Positions 21,988 to 31,015 of a stretch of DNA of 44,149 nt are shown here, one piece after another (position 1 is the first letter of the stretch; the number at the start of each line of letters is the position of its first letter). The stretch is from a virus, in IMG/VR virus record IMGVR_UViG_3300028393_000115, positions 1-44,149 of that record, one strand, 5' to 3'. A model generated the notes under the pieces. The model saw nothing but the letters and a program-made list of their open reading frames with translations. It was not told the DNA's origin and ran no database searches. The translations under genes and the position numbers were made by a program.

Positions 21988-22029
21988 CTCCGGAGCAAAA
22001 GGTCCCCCGTTCAAATCGGGGCGGGTGTA
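21988..22029 (+). other. attP core: 3' half of tRNA-Arg(CCG)
   Basis: CTCCGGA is an anticodon loop (U33, anticodon CCG, G37). It is followed by GCAAA, AGGTC (variable loop), T-stem CCCCG, T-loop TTCAAAT, CGGGG, then acceptor strand CGGGTGT and discriminator A. The upstream bases cannot complete the anticodon stem, so no functional tRNA is present. A tRNA 3' half beside the integrase gene is the hallmark of a phage attachment site. No CCA is encoded. Confidence 0.8.
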
Positions 22030-22036
22030 TTTGGTT

Positions 22037-22059
22037 AAGCCTTTACGATACGGGCTTTT
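22037..22059 (+). terminator. Weak terminator hairpin after the tRNA half
   Basis: AAGCC, 11-base loop, GGCTT then TT. Could be carried along from the host tRNA locus as part of the shared att region. Confidence 0.35.
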
Positions 22060-22133
22060 ATGGCATGGATGTTTAAATTGGTATTGGCTCGGATTGTTTG
22101 ACAAAGATGTTGAGAATCTTCGACGGTGGCGGC

Positions 22134-23222
22134 ATGTCAAGACCGCCTAACCCTATACCACGGTATGTCTTGCATAGTTCTGGCCGCGCCAGAATATACT
22201 TTGACAAGGTTTTTCAATACCTGCCAGGTTCTTATGGCTCGCTTGAGTCATGGGCACGGTATCATGAGCTTTGCGAGGTTGTCGCCGCAACAGGCAAGTT
22301 GCCATTGGATGATGCAAAAAAACAACATCCGTTGACCGTCTCTGAACTCGGACACCGATACTTGACCTATTGTGTCGAATACTATGGTTGTAACGGTGGT
22401 AGGACTAATGCTGTCAACCTCAAATATGCGGTCGAAGCGATCGCCTTGCTATTCGGATCGCGCCTGGCTGATTCGATAGGCCCTGCTGATATCAAGGCGG
22501 TTCGCAAGTCGTTGATCAATAAAGGAAGTGTGCGCCGGTCTGTCAATAAACGCGCCACTCAGATAGTGACCATGTTTAAGTGGTCAGTCGAGGAAGGATT
22601 GATCCCGGCTGAGGTCTGGCACCGATTGCAGGCTGTCAAGCCGATTGCGATCGGTCGAGAGGGTGCTGTTGATAACGAGCCTGTCAAGCCTGTCGATGAG
22701 GATGTCTTGGCCGCCACTCTTGCCGAGCTGCCACTGGACAAACAAGCCGCGATCAAGGTTCAACGCCTGACCGGCATGCGGTCCGGCGAACTGGTGAGGA
22801 TGATACCGAGCCAAGTTGATATGACCGGCCCGCATTGGATTTACACGTTGTCAAGCCATAAAACCCGTTCGCATATTGGCGACACCTTCATTTTGATCCC
22901 CGCCCCTGCTGTGGCCATCCTCTTGGATTGCATGCCTGCCAAGCCTGATCAGCCTTGGTTCCCGTGGTCTGTGGACTGGCAAGGCAAGTCTGTGGCGTTT
23001 GCGGCAAAACGTGCCGGCGTTGCCCATTGGCATCCGCATCAGTTGCGGCACAATCTGGCAACCGAAATTGCCGAGCGGATCGGGTTGGAAGCGGCTCAGA
23101 AGGTTCTCAGGCACACCAATTCAAAGATGACAAGGACCTATGCTCGCGACACAATTGACGGTTTAAAGTCTGTAGCCGATAGGCTTTATATAAATTTCGG
23201 CAAGGTAGAGGAGGGGTCGTAA
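22134..23222 (+). CDS. int: Tyrosine-family site-specific integrase, 362 aa
   Basis: The catalytic set is complete: R216 in TGMRSGEL, K243 in SHKTR, H302-x-x-R305 in HQLRHNL, H327 in LRHTN, and the nucleophile Y336 in TRTYAR. The N-terminal region (PPNPIPRYVLHSSGRARIYF, then PGSYGSLESWARYHELCEVV) is the arm-binding domain in a style I associate with Planctomycetota integrases. A SAM-like core-binding domain spans about 65-165. It recombines attP with host tRNA-Arg. Start chosen at the ATG preceding SRPPNP; ATG 22107 and TTG 22098 are alternatives. Confidence 0.95.
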   Translation: MSRPPNPIPRYVLHSSGRARIYFDKVFQYLPGSYGSLESWARYHELCEVVAATGKLPLDDAKKQHPLTVSELGHRYLTYCVEYYGCNGGRTNAVNLKYAVEAIALLFGSRLADSIGPADIKAVRKSLINKGSVRRSVNKRATQIVTMFKWSVEEGLIPAEVWHRLQAVKPIAIGREGAVDNEPVKPVDEDVLAATLAELPLDKQAAIKVQRLTGMRSGELVRMIPSQVDMTGPHWIYTLSSHKTRSHIGDTFILIPAPAVAILLDCMPAKPDQPWFPWSVDWQGKSVAFAAKRAGVAHWHPHQLRHNLATEIAERIGLEAAQKVLRHTNSKMTRTYARDTIDGLKSVADRLYINFGKVEEGS

Positions 23223-23240
23223 AGGCAGGTTAGCAGAGTT

Positions 23241-23477
23241 CTAGTGCTTAATTTTGTTATGTAACAATATGTTTTTAAGCCTATCATTTTCTTTAGTTAT
23301 ACTTAGATGCTCTCTGTTTTGCTTTTCGTATCTTATCCTACCAGAAGTCAACATTTCTGCTATAGTTTTTTGCAATGCTACATTTTGTTTTGTCAATCCT
23401 TCTTCGGATTCTTCCAAAGTAAAGATTCGATTTCGCAGCAGTTTGCAATTCTTGCATGATTCTTGATCTTTACTCAT
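23241..23477 (-). CDS. 78-aa coiled-coil protein
   Basis: Convergent with the integrase, 18 bases apart. SCKNCKLLRNRIFTLEESEE starts a long helix that runs to the end (NREHLSITKENDRLKNILLH). The CKNC may bind metal. Weak Shine-Dalgarno (AAGAAAG). Function unknown. Confidence 0.55.
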   Translation of the reverse strand: MSKDQESCKNCKLLRNRIFTLEESEEGLTKQNVALQKTIAEMLTSGRIRYEKQNREHLSITKENDRLKNILLHNKIKH

Positions 23478-23681
23478 GGTCGCTTTCTTGTTTAATGGAT
23501 CACGCTTGCTGATCGCTCAATCACGCCTAGATTGATTTGTTTGGGTCGTGAAGTCAATGTCAACGGTCTTCCACACGATCAGCACTGTCAGAACACTACA
23601 GTCTACGTGTCCAGAATAGTTGCTATAACAAGCAACAAGTTCAATGGCTATGCATTCGGAAAACATAGTCTATCATAGATC

Positions 23682-23695
23682 TTGGTATTGACCAA
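23682..23695 (+). promoter_or_regulatory. Operator-like palindrome, site 4 (over ncRNA promoter)
   Basis: CTTGGT-ATTG-ACCAAG (23681-23696) is the most perfect copy, with 6-bp arms. It covers the -35 TTGACC. Confidence 0.6.
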
Positions 23696-23716
23696 GACAA
23701 AAACGTGTGCAATAAT
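23688..23716 (+). promoter_or_regulatory. Promoter of the orphan RNA
   Basis: TTGACC (23688-23693), 17-base spacer, AATAAT (23711-23716); predicted start near 23723. Confidence 0.6.
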
Positions 23717-23722
23717 TATTTT

Positions 23723-23913
23723 TCACAAGAACCGGCGAAGGCCGGATGCGACGTGACCAATTGGCACTTTGCTAAAAGGTTGCAGAGCAAAATAAGAGGT
23801 CATTCAAAGATTTTTGGGTAGTTGTTTCTGTGGATTTCTCTCGGTTTGGTTGTTCTATGTATTGCTGCCTTTTCGACCATTGGCGGATTTAAGAGGTCTT
23901 TCAATGGTTTTTT
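23723..23913 (+). ncRNA. Candidate orphan small RNA, about 190 nt
   Basis: Bounded by the promoter above and the terminator below, with no ORF. Near the 5' end CCGGC-GAAG-GCCGG (23732-23745) is a perfect hairpin. A 14-base element AAGAGGTC-W-TTCAA occurs once in the body and once in the terminator loop. It is transcribed against the direction of all late genes. Candidate roles are an antisense or trans-acting RNA, or a CsrA-binding decoy. No known RNA family was recognised. Confidence 0.5.
23876..23913 (+). terminator. Intrinsic terminator of the orphan RNA
   Basis: ACCATTG (23876-23882) pairs with CAATGGT (23902-23908), with a long loop containing AAGAGGTCTT, followed by five further T. The U-run is on the plus strand only. 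Confidence 0.6.
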
Positions 23914-23941
23914 GTTATTAAATCCTGTTTATACTTGTAGT

Positions 23942-24994
23942 TTATGACCAAGTATAGGTTACGTTTGCGGTAGTCAGAATGGTTTCATATGGACCAGTCT
24001 CCAAGGCAAAATCGTAATCGACCAGGGTTATTTTACTTGCAACTGTGATGTTTCCACTACCAATAAAAAGGTTCTCTCTCCAGTCAAATGCGTAAGGGTC
24101 GATTTGAAAACCAATGTAAACATACCTTGGGTTTAGGTTTGTATTCCTCCCCCTTTTGCCAAAAGCACCAACGCCTATGCCGAATGGTATCGGGTATAGG
24201 CCATATCCGCTGCCATCGGGCCGCATTAACCCGGAAATTGCGTTGAATCCACCTAATACATTATCCCAGTACAGTTGAGTTACTACGCCCCAGGCGTATT
24301 CCGATCTCCAACTTCCAGATGCGTTCACTATGTTATATGTCCAGTAATCAGTATACATGCTTGGCTGGTTCTCTTGCCCGCCCTGAAGCTTTGTTAGATT
24401 AAAGGTGCGTCCGTTCATATAATCCATGTAATCATTAAGAAGATAAAGATATTGTAACGTAGGTACTTGAGTCATATTTATACTATTGTTGGCTCTCGCC
24501 CTTAAAGATGTGTCCCAGCTCGCCATGACAGACAGCGTGCTAAAGTTCCACGGGTATAGATTTGATGTGGGACGATTATTTGTACTACTGAGTTTCAAAA
24601 AAAAAATCCACTGACTTGTGTCAGCGTTCCACTTTGCAGGATATCGTGTTGCCCCTATCCCCACATCATCATTGTTTAGTCCGGTTGCCGGATGGTAGTC
24701 AAGTGTTCCAGAATCTCCGTTGTCGATCCAGACGTACCCCTGTTGAGTCGCCAGCTTGACTTGTCGTCGCCATCCAAAGAAGATTTGCCCGTTTGCAACC
24801 CCTCTTGAGGTCATCCTGATCCAGATAAGTTCACCCGTTACGGTTGGATCTTCTTGAGTTTGATTACGACTTGGCAAACTATATCCAGCCTGGCCCTGAG
24901 CAGCCAGTTGAGTTAGCGACTGATTTACAGAAAAATCCTTCATATTGCGGAGTTGCTGTTCGACTTCGCTCATCCAGCTTTCGTTCGGCCCCAT
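23942..24994 (-). CDS. Tail-tip or virion protein, 350 aa
   Basis: Last gene of the late block, with GAGGTGATTC before the ATG. Gln-rich helical N-terminus (SEVEQQLRNMKDFSVNQSLT), then Trp/Tyr/Asn-rich beta structure (ELIWIRMTSRGVANGQIFFG, TLQYLYLLNDYMDYMNGRTF). No enzyme motif. Placed behind the tail hub protein, it is probably a distal tail component. Confidence 0.7.
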   Translation of the reverse strand: MGPNESWMSEVEQQLRNMKDFSVNQSLTQLAAQGQAGYSLPSRNQTQEDPTVTGELIWIRMTSRGVANGQIFFGWRRQVKLATQQGYVWIDNGDSGTLDYHPATGLNNDDVGIGATRYPAKWNADTSQWIFFLKLSSTNNRPTSNLYPWNFSTLSVMASWDTSLRARANNSINMTQVPTLQYLYLLNDYMDYMNGRTFNLTKLQGGQENQPSMYTDYWTYNIVNASGSWRSEYAWGVVTQLYWDNVLGGFNAISGLMRPDGSGYGLYPIPFGIGVGAFGKRGRNTNLNPRYVYIGFQIDPYAFDWRENLFIGSGNITVASKITLVDYDFALETGPYETILTTANVTYTWS

Positions 24995-25002
24995 GAATCA
25001 CC

Positions 25003-27492
25003 TCAAAAAGATATCGGGTCTCTTGCCAGATGGTCTTCAAAGCTATGGAAGTCACGCATCGGGACTCCTACTCTTGGCTTTGCAGTTGTGAACCCGACGA
25101 CTGTAAACGGCATTCTATTTTGTTGAAACTGGATCTGGCATGAAGACATGATGAGTGGGCAGTCTTCTATCCCGCTTCCTGTTGTTGAAACGCATGTTTC
25201 GTTGGCTGTTACCGTGAAAGCCTGAAGTCTACGTACTGGATTGCTTGATTCTACAGAACTTATCAAGCCTCGGTAATCCCATTCCAGAGGAATATTTGCG
25301 GTCGGAGTTGGATCGGGTATCCCGTTGACATAGCCAAACCCCCCTTCTACTTGTGGCATCTGAACAGAATCCCAAAGTTCTTTTGCGTACTGGTCAGCAA
25401 ACGACTGGTCACGATTATCGTACCAGTCTGGAATGCTTACGATAAGATCACGACTGATTCCGTAGATACTTTTAATCTTGCTCTCAGTCTCTCCTGCGGC
25501 GATGGTTCCGTTTGCATCGTAGTGAGGATATACCGCTTCTTGCGTACCCTCGTAGACTGGCAGGAGAGCTTTGATATTGTATGGGATAATCTGGAACGGC
25601 TGATCAGTTGTCCCGTTTGCTGCCCCAGTATCCCACGGGGGCGTTTTGTCTGTGTAGTTGCCAGTAATTCCGTTGTTGTTTGCGTCTGTAACCGACGGTC
25701 GATTCAGGACGACAATATTATTTGTAGAGTCAATTCTGAACGATGTCCAGAACGAATTGTAACCCCATGTTGTTCCGATCCGTTGGCGATACTCCACCAA
25801 GCATTCTGGATACCAGGCTTTTCTCATGCGGGCAGCATCGTAGGATGTCGAGTTTGCGCCGAGTTGAGAGAAGCTCAGACCATCAGCACCTGTAGGGAAT
25901 ACGGAGCCGAGAACTCTTCGCATCCCTTTTTGGGTTGTCCTTAATGGCGAATTGATAGATACAGAATCAAACTGAACTTTATATTTTCTCCATGTTGCAG
26001 AACCTTTAATCGTGTATCCATAGATTTCATATGTTGTAGAATAAAAATATCCACTTGGATCAGATGGTGGTCGGTCCACGTTTGGTGCAGTAGTAATATT
26101 ACACGACGTAGCATTAGATAACAGAGCATCGTTTGCTGATATGATGAACTCGCCTGAGTCTACTCGCACATCGATATTTGGCGACCCTGTTTTAGTGAGC
26201 TTTCTTCTGACAACGATCCGGCATTCCCTGCGATTGAGACTAGTTCCATCCATCATTGTCAGTTCGTTTGCACTCCATGTTTTCATGTTTGGAGTAAGTC
26301 TGCCTGAAATGTTGCCTGTATCTGGTGTTACCCTTATCAGGGTTGACGCAAGCGAAATATTGCCTGTCGAAAAGCTGACATTCCCTGTAGATAATAGGGT
26401 TCTACCCCATGTGAAGTCACTATGTTGATATCCGATCTTGGCATTTGTATTGGTGATGCCTTCCGTGTCAAATGACTCCACAAGAGAACCGTTAAACTTC
26501 AGCAGGTCGGGAGAATCGTCGAGATTATAGGTGGAATTGGATCTTGGAATCGACCATTGGCAGTAGTAAGGAACAACTCTTGGACCGCCCCGAACAATAA
26601 CCCTTGAGTAACTTCCAAGCGTTGACTTTGTAAATCTGAATCCATCGATTGGATCGGACATAAGATCTATTGACTTAGATCTATAAGTGCGAATATCAAA
26701 GATTCTGATGATACCTGAAGGGAGCACGACAAGGCCAAAACTGGGGCAGCATGTGTCAATAATCTGCTGAATAGCTGCAATTACGTTGTCGCCACCGATC
26801 CGAAACTCGAATGGAGTCACAACTGTAAGCGTTGATAAATCGTTGAGCGTGTCTGAGGGGAGTGACGCCAGTTCATTAACGGAATCGATCGTATAACCAC
26901 CTATCCCCAAGCTGTACAACCTGAATGCCACGGCATAGTTTTCGAGAATCATCCTGATCGCATCGCCGACCGATTTCCCGCCAGTCGTTGGCTGGTACTC
27001 GGCAAGCATTGCATTCATGTTGAATCGAACTGTATCCCCGTTATCGATTGGACTGGTGACTGGTACACGTTCTGCCCGATTGATCAGTCCACGGGCGGTA
27101 CAGGCGAATGCATACCAGGGAGAATCCATTGTTTCGACTGGCCGAATCTCATGGATATCGCCACAAAATACAAGTAGACAATCAGATGATCCGTTTGGGC
27201 TGAATGCGGTTTTAGTGGTCCTATAATCAAGATAGGCTCTAACTTCTGCTCCTTGTAGCGACCAAACGTCCATCGGATTTACAGTCGATGGTGCTGTTGT
27301 TGGGCTTGATCTTGGTCCAGATCCAACAACTGCAAACTCCATTAATGGAGTGCCTTGCATGACCCACGTCTGGATAGAGCTTACCTGAATGCCTAGCGTT
27401 GATGGCTTGCAATCCGATGGGTTTATCGTTGATGGGATTGTGCTGGATCTGAGTCGGAAGTAAACGTAGAGCGTAGGACTATTGTTAGCCAT
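25003..27492 (-). CDS. Large tail hub / baseplate protein, 829 aa
   Basis: Follows the tape measure in a TAATG junction, the usual place for distal-tail and hub proteins. N-terminal region (YVYFRLRSSTIPSTINPSDC ... GAEVRAYLDYRTTKTAFSPN) reads like a beta-rich hub domain. A central part, QQIIDTCCPSFGLVVLPSGI then RIFDIRTYRSKSIDLMSDPI, resembles gp27/late-control-D type folds. Long beta-rich C-terminal half. Such proteins join the tube to the host-contact apparatus. Family assigned by context, not by a definite motif. Confidence 0.7.
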   Translation of the reverse strand: MANNSPTLYVYFRLRSSTIPSTINPSDCKPSTLGIQVSSIQTWVMQGTPLMEFAVVGSGPRSSPTTAPSTVNPMDVWSLQGAEVRAYLDYRTTKTAFSPNGSSDCLLVFCGDIHEIRPVETMDSPWYAFACTARGLINRAERVPVTSPIDNGDTVRFNMNAMLAEYQPTTGGKSVGDAIRMILENYAVAFRLYSLGIGGYTIDSVNELASLPSDTLNDLSTLTVVTPFEFRIGGDNVIAAIQQIIDTCCPSFGLVVLPSGIIRIFDIRTYRSKSIDLMSDPIDGFRFTKSTLGSYSRVIVRGGPRVVPYYCQWSIPRSNSTYNLDDSPDLLKFNGSLVESFDTEGITNTNAKIGYQHSDFTWGRTLLSTGNVSFSTGNISLASTLIRVTPDTGNISGRLTPNMKTWSANELTMMDGTSLNRRECRIVVRRKLTKTGSPNIDVRVDSGEFIISANDALLSNATSCNITTAPNVDRPPSDPSGYFYSTTYEIYGYTIKGSATWRKYKVQFDSVSINSPLRTTQKGMRRVLGSVFPTGADGLSFSQLGANSTSYDAARMRKAWYPECLVEYRQRIGTTWGYNSFWTSFRIDSTNNIVVLNRPSVTDANNNGITGNYTDKTPPWDTGAANGTTDQPFQIIPYNIKALLPVYEGTQEAVYPHYDANGTIAAGETESKIKSIYGISRDLIVSIPDWYDNRDQSFADQYAKELWDSVQMPQVEGGFGYVNGIPDPTPTANIPLEWDYRGLISSVESSNPVRRLQAFTVTANETCVSTTGSGIEDCPLIMSSCQIQFQQNRMPFTVVGFTTAKPRVGVPMRDFHSFEDHLARDPISF

Positions 27493-29342
27493 TAACGCAT
27501 CCCTCTAAGCCCAAATCTGGATCTTGATAGGGCTTGCATCCGCAATGCCCGCTGGTGCATCTGGATCTGCATTCGATTTTGCTGAAACTCGCCAAAAGAT
27601 TGTTGTTGCTCATCTCCCATCATAAGCATCATGTTTTGCATTGTATTTAGCCCATTTTGCATACCCTTAGCAGTCCCTTTCATTCCCTGATAGGATGTCT
27701 GTCCTTGTGTATAGAGCTGGTTTGCAAGGTTTCTAGCTTCCGATTGCGGAACGCCTTGCGAAAGTAAATCGGAGTAAATTTGCCCTTTGAGGTTATTCCT
27801 TTGCGACGCCCTTGCGTTTCCTCTGCTTTCATTTGCTTCAATTCCTGCGAGTGAAGCAGCAATATTTTCTTTATATCTTCCACTGTTCGCATCGAAATTC
27901 TTTTGCCAGTCAAAAGGTGCTCGTTTCTTCATCTCGGCCATTTCTTCTGTATGGCCACCAAGAATGTTTTGCTTGTCATCGCCACTAATACCCACCTTAT
28001 CCATGTATGAGCCTATCTGCTCACTGATATCGGATAGGTTTGAATATGGGTTTGCTGAAGACGCACGAAGCGATGAGATTCTTCCTGCATCGAATGAGCT
28101 GAGGCCAGTCATTTTCAAGACTGACTCCGATAAAGTTTTATCTTTGCCGGTCAACTTGTTTTCTGACAAGTCTTTTTTAAGGGCTTCAATTGCGTTTGCA
28201 TCCCCAGCCATAACTTTAGAGATCCGGCTTGCCGATTTGAATGATTCATCGCGTGCTGCATCATCGGCAGCTTTTACGGCTTGACCTCGATTGGCAATAT
28301 TCATTGACGCCGTAGGGGGAGTTTCAAAACCGAACATTCTGCTTATTGGATCAAAAGTTTGTTCTGCCCCAATGCTCTTGAGATGGCTTGCAATCTCCGC
28401 TTCTGTCCCTTTGCGTGGATTTTGGGCTAAATATGACGCCATTCTGTCGCCACCTAGCCCCATTTTCTGTAATAATTCACCTGATGCCAAGGAATCTGAC
28501 GATGGTAAAGAACTAATTCTTGCTATGTCAGTCGGAGTGGTGCTTCTTGCGTTTGCTTCGTTTAACTTAACCATTTGATCGATTGCCTGTGATTGATACC
28601 TTTTCCCAGATACAGAATTTTCGCCATACTTGTTGACGTAATACATCGCATTGTTAATTTCTTTTTGTGCTTGTTGCGATTGGCTAAGATCCGGTAAACC
28701 TAAAAAAGACTGTTCTCGGCTACCAAGATTGTATCCCATTTTTTTGGATATTTCTTCTCTATTGTCATAAGCCACCATGCCAGCCGTACCTACCAAAGCA
28801 GAAACCCCTGCAATATTGTCAACATATTTAGAGTTCATGCCCGTCAATGCCGCTAATCCAGTGGCAGCAAATGGAAGGTTGTTCAACGCGCCTCTTGCGC
28901 CTGAGTAGTACATATCTTCCAACCCATAGCCGACCGCTTGAAGGCCCACCGTCATCTGCCATCTACGCAATCTCCTTGCTGCAACCTGTTCGTGCGTAAG
29001 ACCTGCATTTTCATCTTTGCCCTGCTTTGCTACGCTGCCCAAACCTTTATTATAATCTTCAAACATTGCGTCACCTGGGCTTGCAACAGAGGATTGCCCT
29101 AATCCAGCAGCAAAAGCTGCTTGATCAGAAACACCACCACTGGCACGCCCACCACCGCCACCTCCACTACCACCTCCACCAAAGCCGCCTCCGCCTCCGC
29201 CGCCTCCACCTCCACCTCCACCTCCACCAGCCCTGTTTTTAAGCTCAATCATCCGTTCCAATTGGTAATTTATCTCTTTTAAATTGCTTAACGAAGTATC
29301 GCCTGTGGAAATGTTGATCTTAAAATCGGCAGTTTGGAACAT
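27492..29342 (-). CDS. Tape-measure-like tail protein, 616 aa
   Basis: Position between tail tube and hub, a helical Ala/Gln/Ser-rich body, and two hydrophobic stretches (LPFAATGLAALTG; NIAGVSALVGTAGMVAY) support a tape measure. An almost pure glycine tract (about residues 39-62) follows an N-terminal helix, then a Gly/Ser linker; this low-complexity start is unusual. At about 1.5 angstrom per residue it would give a tail of roughly 90 nm. Start has GAGGA upstream. No tail-assembly chaperone pair precedes it. Confidence 0.75.
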   Translation of the reverse strand: MFQTADFKINISTGDTSLSNLKEINYQLERMIELKNRAGGGGGGGGGGGGGGGFGGGGSGGGGGGRASGGVSDQAAFAAGLGQSSVASPGDAMFEDYNKGLGSVAKQGKDENAGLTHEQVAARRLRRWQMTVGLQAVGYGLEDMYYSGARGALNNLPFAATGLAALTGMNSKYVDNIAGVSALVGTAGMVAYDNREEISKKMGYNLGSREQSFLGLPDLSQSQQAQKEINNAMYYVNKYGENSVSGKRYQSQAIDQMVKLNEANARSTTPTDIARISSLPSSDSLASGELLQKMGLGGDRMASYLAQNPRKGTEAEIASHLKSIGAEQTFDPISRMFGFETPPTASMNIANRGQAVKAADDAARDESFKSASRISKVMAGDANAIEALKKDLSENKLTGKDKTLSESVLKMTGLSSFDAGRISSLRASSANPYSNLSDISEQIGSYMDKVGISGDDKQNILGGHTEEMAEMKKRAPFDWQKNFDANSGRYKENIAASLAGIEANESRGNARASQRNNLKGQIYSDLLSQGVPQSEARNLANQLYTQGQTSYQGMKGTAKGMQNGLNTMQNMMLMMGDEQQQSFGEFQQNRMQIQMHQRALRMQALSRSRFGLRGMR

Positions 29343-29399
29343 GGTATCCTCTTGTAATCAATCATTTTGTTGCGTGTCATCTGTTTTGCCGGAGCTGTC

Positions 29400-30527
29400 T
29401 TAAACTCCATCGTCGAGATACCAGTCAAACACATTGCAAGTATCTGGGTCGTACATGGCCGATCCCGATATCTGAGCGGAAAAAATCTCTGGGAGAGGCG
29501 TTATATTTTGGACGCTATCAAATCCAGTTTTCTTGCCAAGATTGAACCAGATTCGTTTACCGCCTGAGCCTGGATTGATGATGACGGCAATCGCAACGGT
29601 TCCCCCGTTGATGCTATCTCGCATGAGCCTATAGCGTCTTCGCCAGATCAGGGATCCATATCCGCCGTCAGCACTCCCTGCGTTGCCGTCAGGGTCGGAT
29701 AGATCGACTACAAGCGAATAGGATACAGATGTTACTGTCCTTTGAATCCGGTCGAGGACTCCATCACTATGACTTGTACTTGCAAGCATGTTCTGAAACG
29801 AGATGCTTACGGATCTGACCGTAATGAGTTTATTTGTAGACGGGACGGTATAGGTCGTATTTCCACCCGATATGGCAAATAGGGATGTGCCTGTAAAATC
29901 TGCATAAACCGATACCATTTTGAAAGTATAAGGAAGGATTGGATAGGCCGTGCAAGCTGGATCTTTTCCATACGATGGAATTGTTCCGTTGGCCGTTGTT
30001 GGAGCAATCTCTGTGCATGTAGAACCAGTGAGTTGCATATTGACCTGCACCATTGGAGATGACGCACCTACCGTCAACCCAAGCTGGCCGATCTTAACGC
30101 CCTTGTAGCTATCTGCATAGAGACGTGGGGCGACTGGATCGGAGTCAAGATAGCACCTGTCGATCTGAAGGCTTGGGATATCGCCAAGCGGGTTTGTTGC
30201 CGGATCGGTCTTTGTAAGGGCATTGGTCAGGATAAAGTTTGCCTGTTCGCTGTAAAGTTTTCCACTGTACGAACCGTTTACAGTGTACCCAACAACCGGC
30301 ATGAGACGGACTCCGCCCTTAGATCCGTAGCTTACGATTGGATAGTTGTTGTTTGTGTCAGTGATCGTAAGCGATGAATCTTCAATGTCTGGTACAATAT
30401 ATGTACTGTTAAGAGTACCGTTAGAATACCCTTGCGTTGTTGGACCTTTAACAGTAGCACCACGGAATTCATTTAGAGTTCCGTTGGCGTTGTATTCTTG
30501 TAGGATGTGCGCCCAGTATCGTGCCAT
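29400..30527 (-). CDS. Major tail protein / tail tube, 375 aa
   Basis: From the ATG at 30527 with CAGGAG upstream (the longer frame overlaps the preceding gene). MARYWAHILQEYNANGTLNE, beta-rich body (FKMVSVYADFTGTSLFAISG, TVTSVSYSLVVDLSDPDGNA). Location one gene before the tape measure fits the tube subunit. Somewhat larger than typical (150-250 aa), which may reflect an added surface domain. Confidence 0.65.
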   Translation of the reverse strand: MARYWAHILQEYNANGTLNEFRGATVKGPTTQGYSNGTLNSTYIVPDIEDSSLTITDTNNNYPIVSYGSKGGVRLMPVVGYTVNGSYSGKLYSEQANFILTNALTKTDPATNPLGDIPSLQIDRCYLDSDPVAPRLYADSYKGVKIGQLGLTVGASSPMVQVNMQLTGSTCTEIAPTTANGTIPSYGKDPACTAYPILPYTFKMVSVYADFTGTSLFAISGGNTTYTVPSTNKLITVRSVSISFQNMLASTSHSDGVLDRIQRTVTSVSYSLVVDLSDPDGNAGSADGGYGSLIWRRRYRLMRDSINGGTVAIAVIINPGSGGKRIWFNLGKKTGFDSVQNITPLPEIFSAQISGSAMYDPDTCNVFDWYLDDGV

Positions 30528-30529
30528 GA

Positions 30530-31015
30530 TTATCTCCTGATTGAAAGTGTGATATTGACTGACCCTGTACCGATCATGCAAGGCGGGTTTTTGTACTTGG
30601 CGTGATTGATGGCAGGCGACGAAATGTAGTGTGTCCCAAAGATAGCCCTCTGGTCGCCCGCCAAAGAACTTCTGATCGATTTTTCGCCTGATACAAATTG
30701 ATCGATGGCAACTTCTATAAGTTCCCATAGATCAAGCACAACATACTGGTTTGTACCAGGCACAATCACTTCCATAGAGATTGAAAAATCGGCTGTGGTA
30801 GATGTAAAGGTCTGTGGGGCTTGAGATGGTGCCGAGTATGTAAACCGGATAGCAGGGCATTTTTCAAGTGGGATGATTGCATGATCGTGCGCAGTCCCGT
30901 TGTAATCGTCAAACGTCTTTATGACTGACGACAATTGAGGATGCTCTTTAAGGTGACGGATAAACGCCTTCATGATTGTTGAACGGATGCCTTGCGGGAT
31001 GTTTGGGTTAAACAT
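30530..31015 (-). CDS. Tail terminator / completion protein, 161 aa
   Basis: MFNPNIPQGIRSTIMKAFIR, FSISMEVIVPGTNQYVVLDL and a C-terminal strand (GTGSVNITLSIRR). The helix-then-beta pattern and location directly before the tail tube match the tail terminator of siphoviruses (gpU-like). It would cap the tail and join it to the neck. Confidence 0.65.
   Translation of the reverse strand: MFNPNIPQGIRSTIMKAFIRHLKEHPQLSSVIKTFDDYNGTAHDHAIIPLEKCPAIRFTYSAPSQAPQTFTSTTADFSISMEVIVPGTNQYVVLDLWELIEVAIDQFVSGEKSIRSSLAGDQRAIFGTHYISSPAINHAKYKNPPCMIGTGSVNITLSIRR

Larger units (their letters stand above)
23478..23941. other. 464-bp region with no protein gene; holds an orphan RNA unit
   Basis: No ORF above 15 codons with a start is credible on plus after 23723. 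The region contains a palindromic operator site, a promoter, a small hairpin, a direct repeat (AAGAGGTC[A/T]TTCAA at about 23794 and 23891) and a terminator, all consistent with one short rightward RNA. The left half (23478-23680) shows nothing I can name. Confidence 0.6.

Noticed and set aside
21930-22029. Complete tRNA gene
   Set aside because: The 3' half folds well, but no 5' sequence pairs with the anticodon stem, and the acceptor match is only partial.
21968-22150. 60-aa plus ORF across the tRNA half
   Set aside because: It translates tRNA and terminator sequence, has no ribosome-binding site, and overlaps the integrase start.
25351-25944. 197-aa plus ORF inside the tail hub gene
   Set aside because: Antisense to a well-supported gene and Cys/Arg/Val-rich, as expected for a shadow frame.
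27787-28284. 165-aa plus ORF inside the tape measure gene
   Set aside because: Shadow of the Ala/Ser-rich minus-strand coding sequence; no upstream signals.
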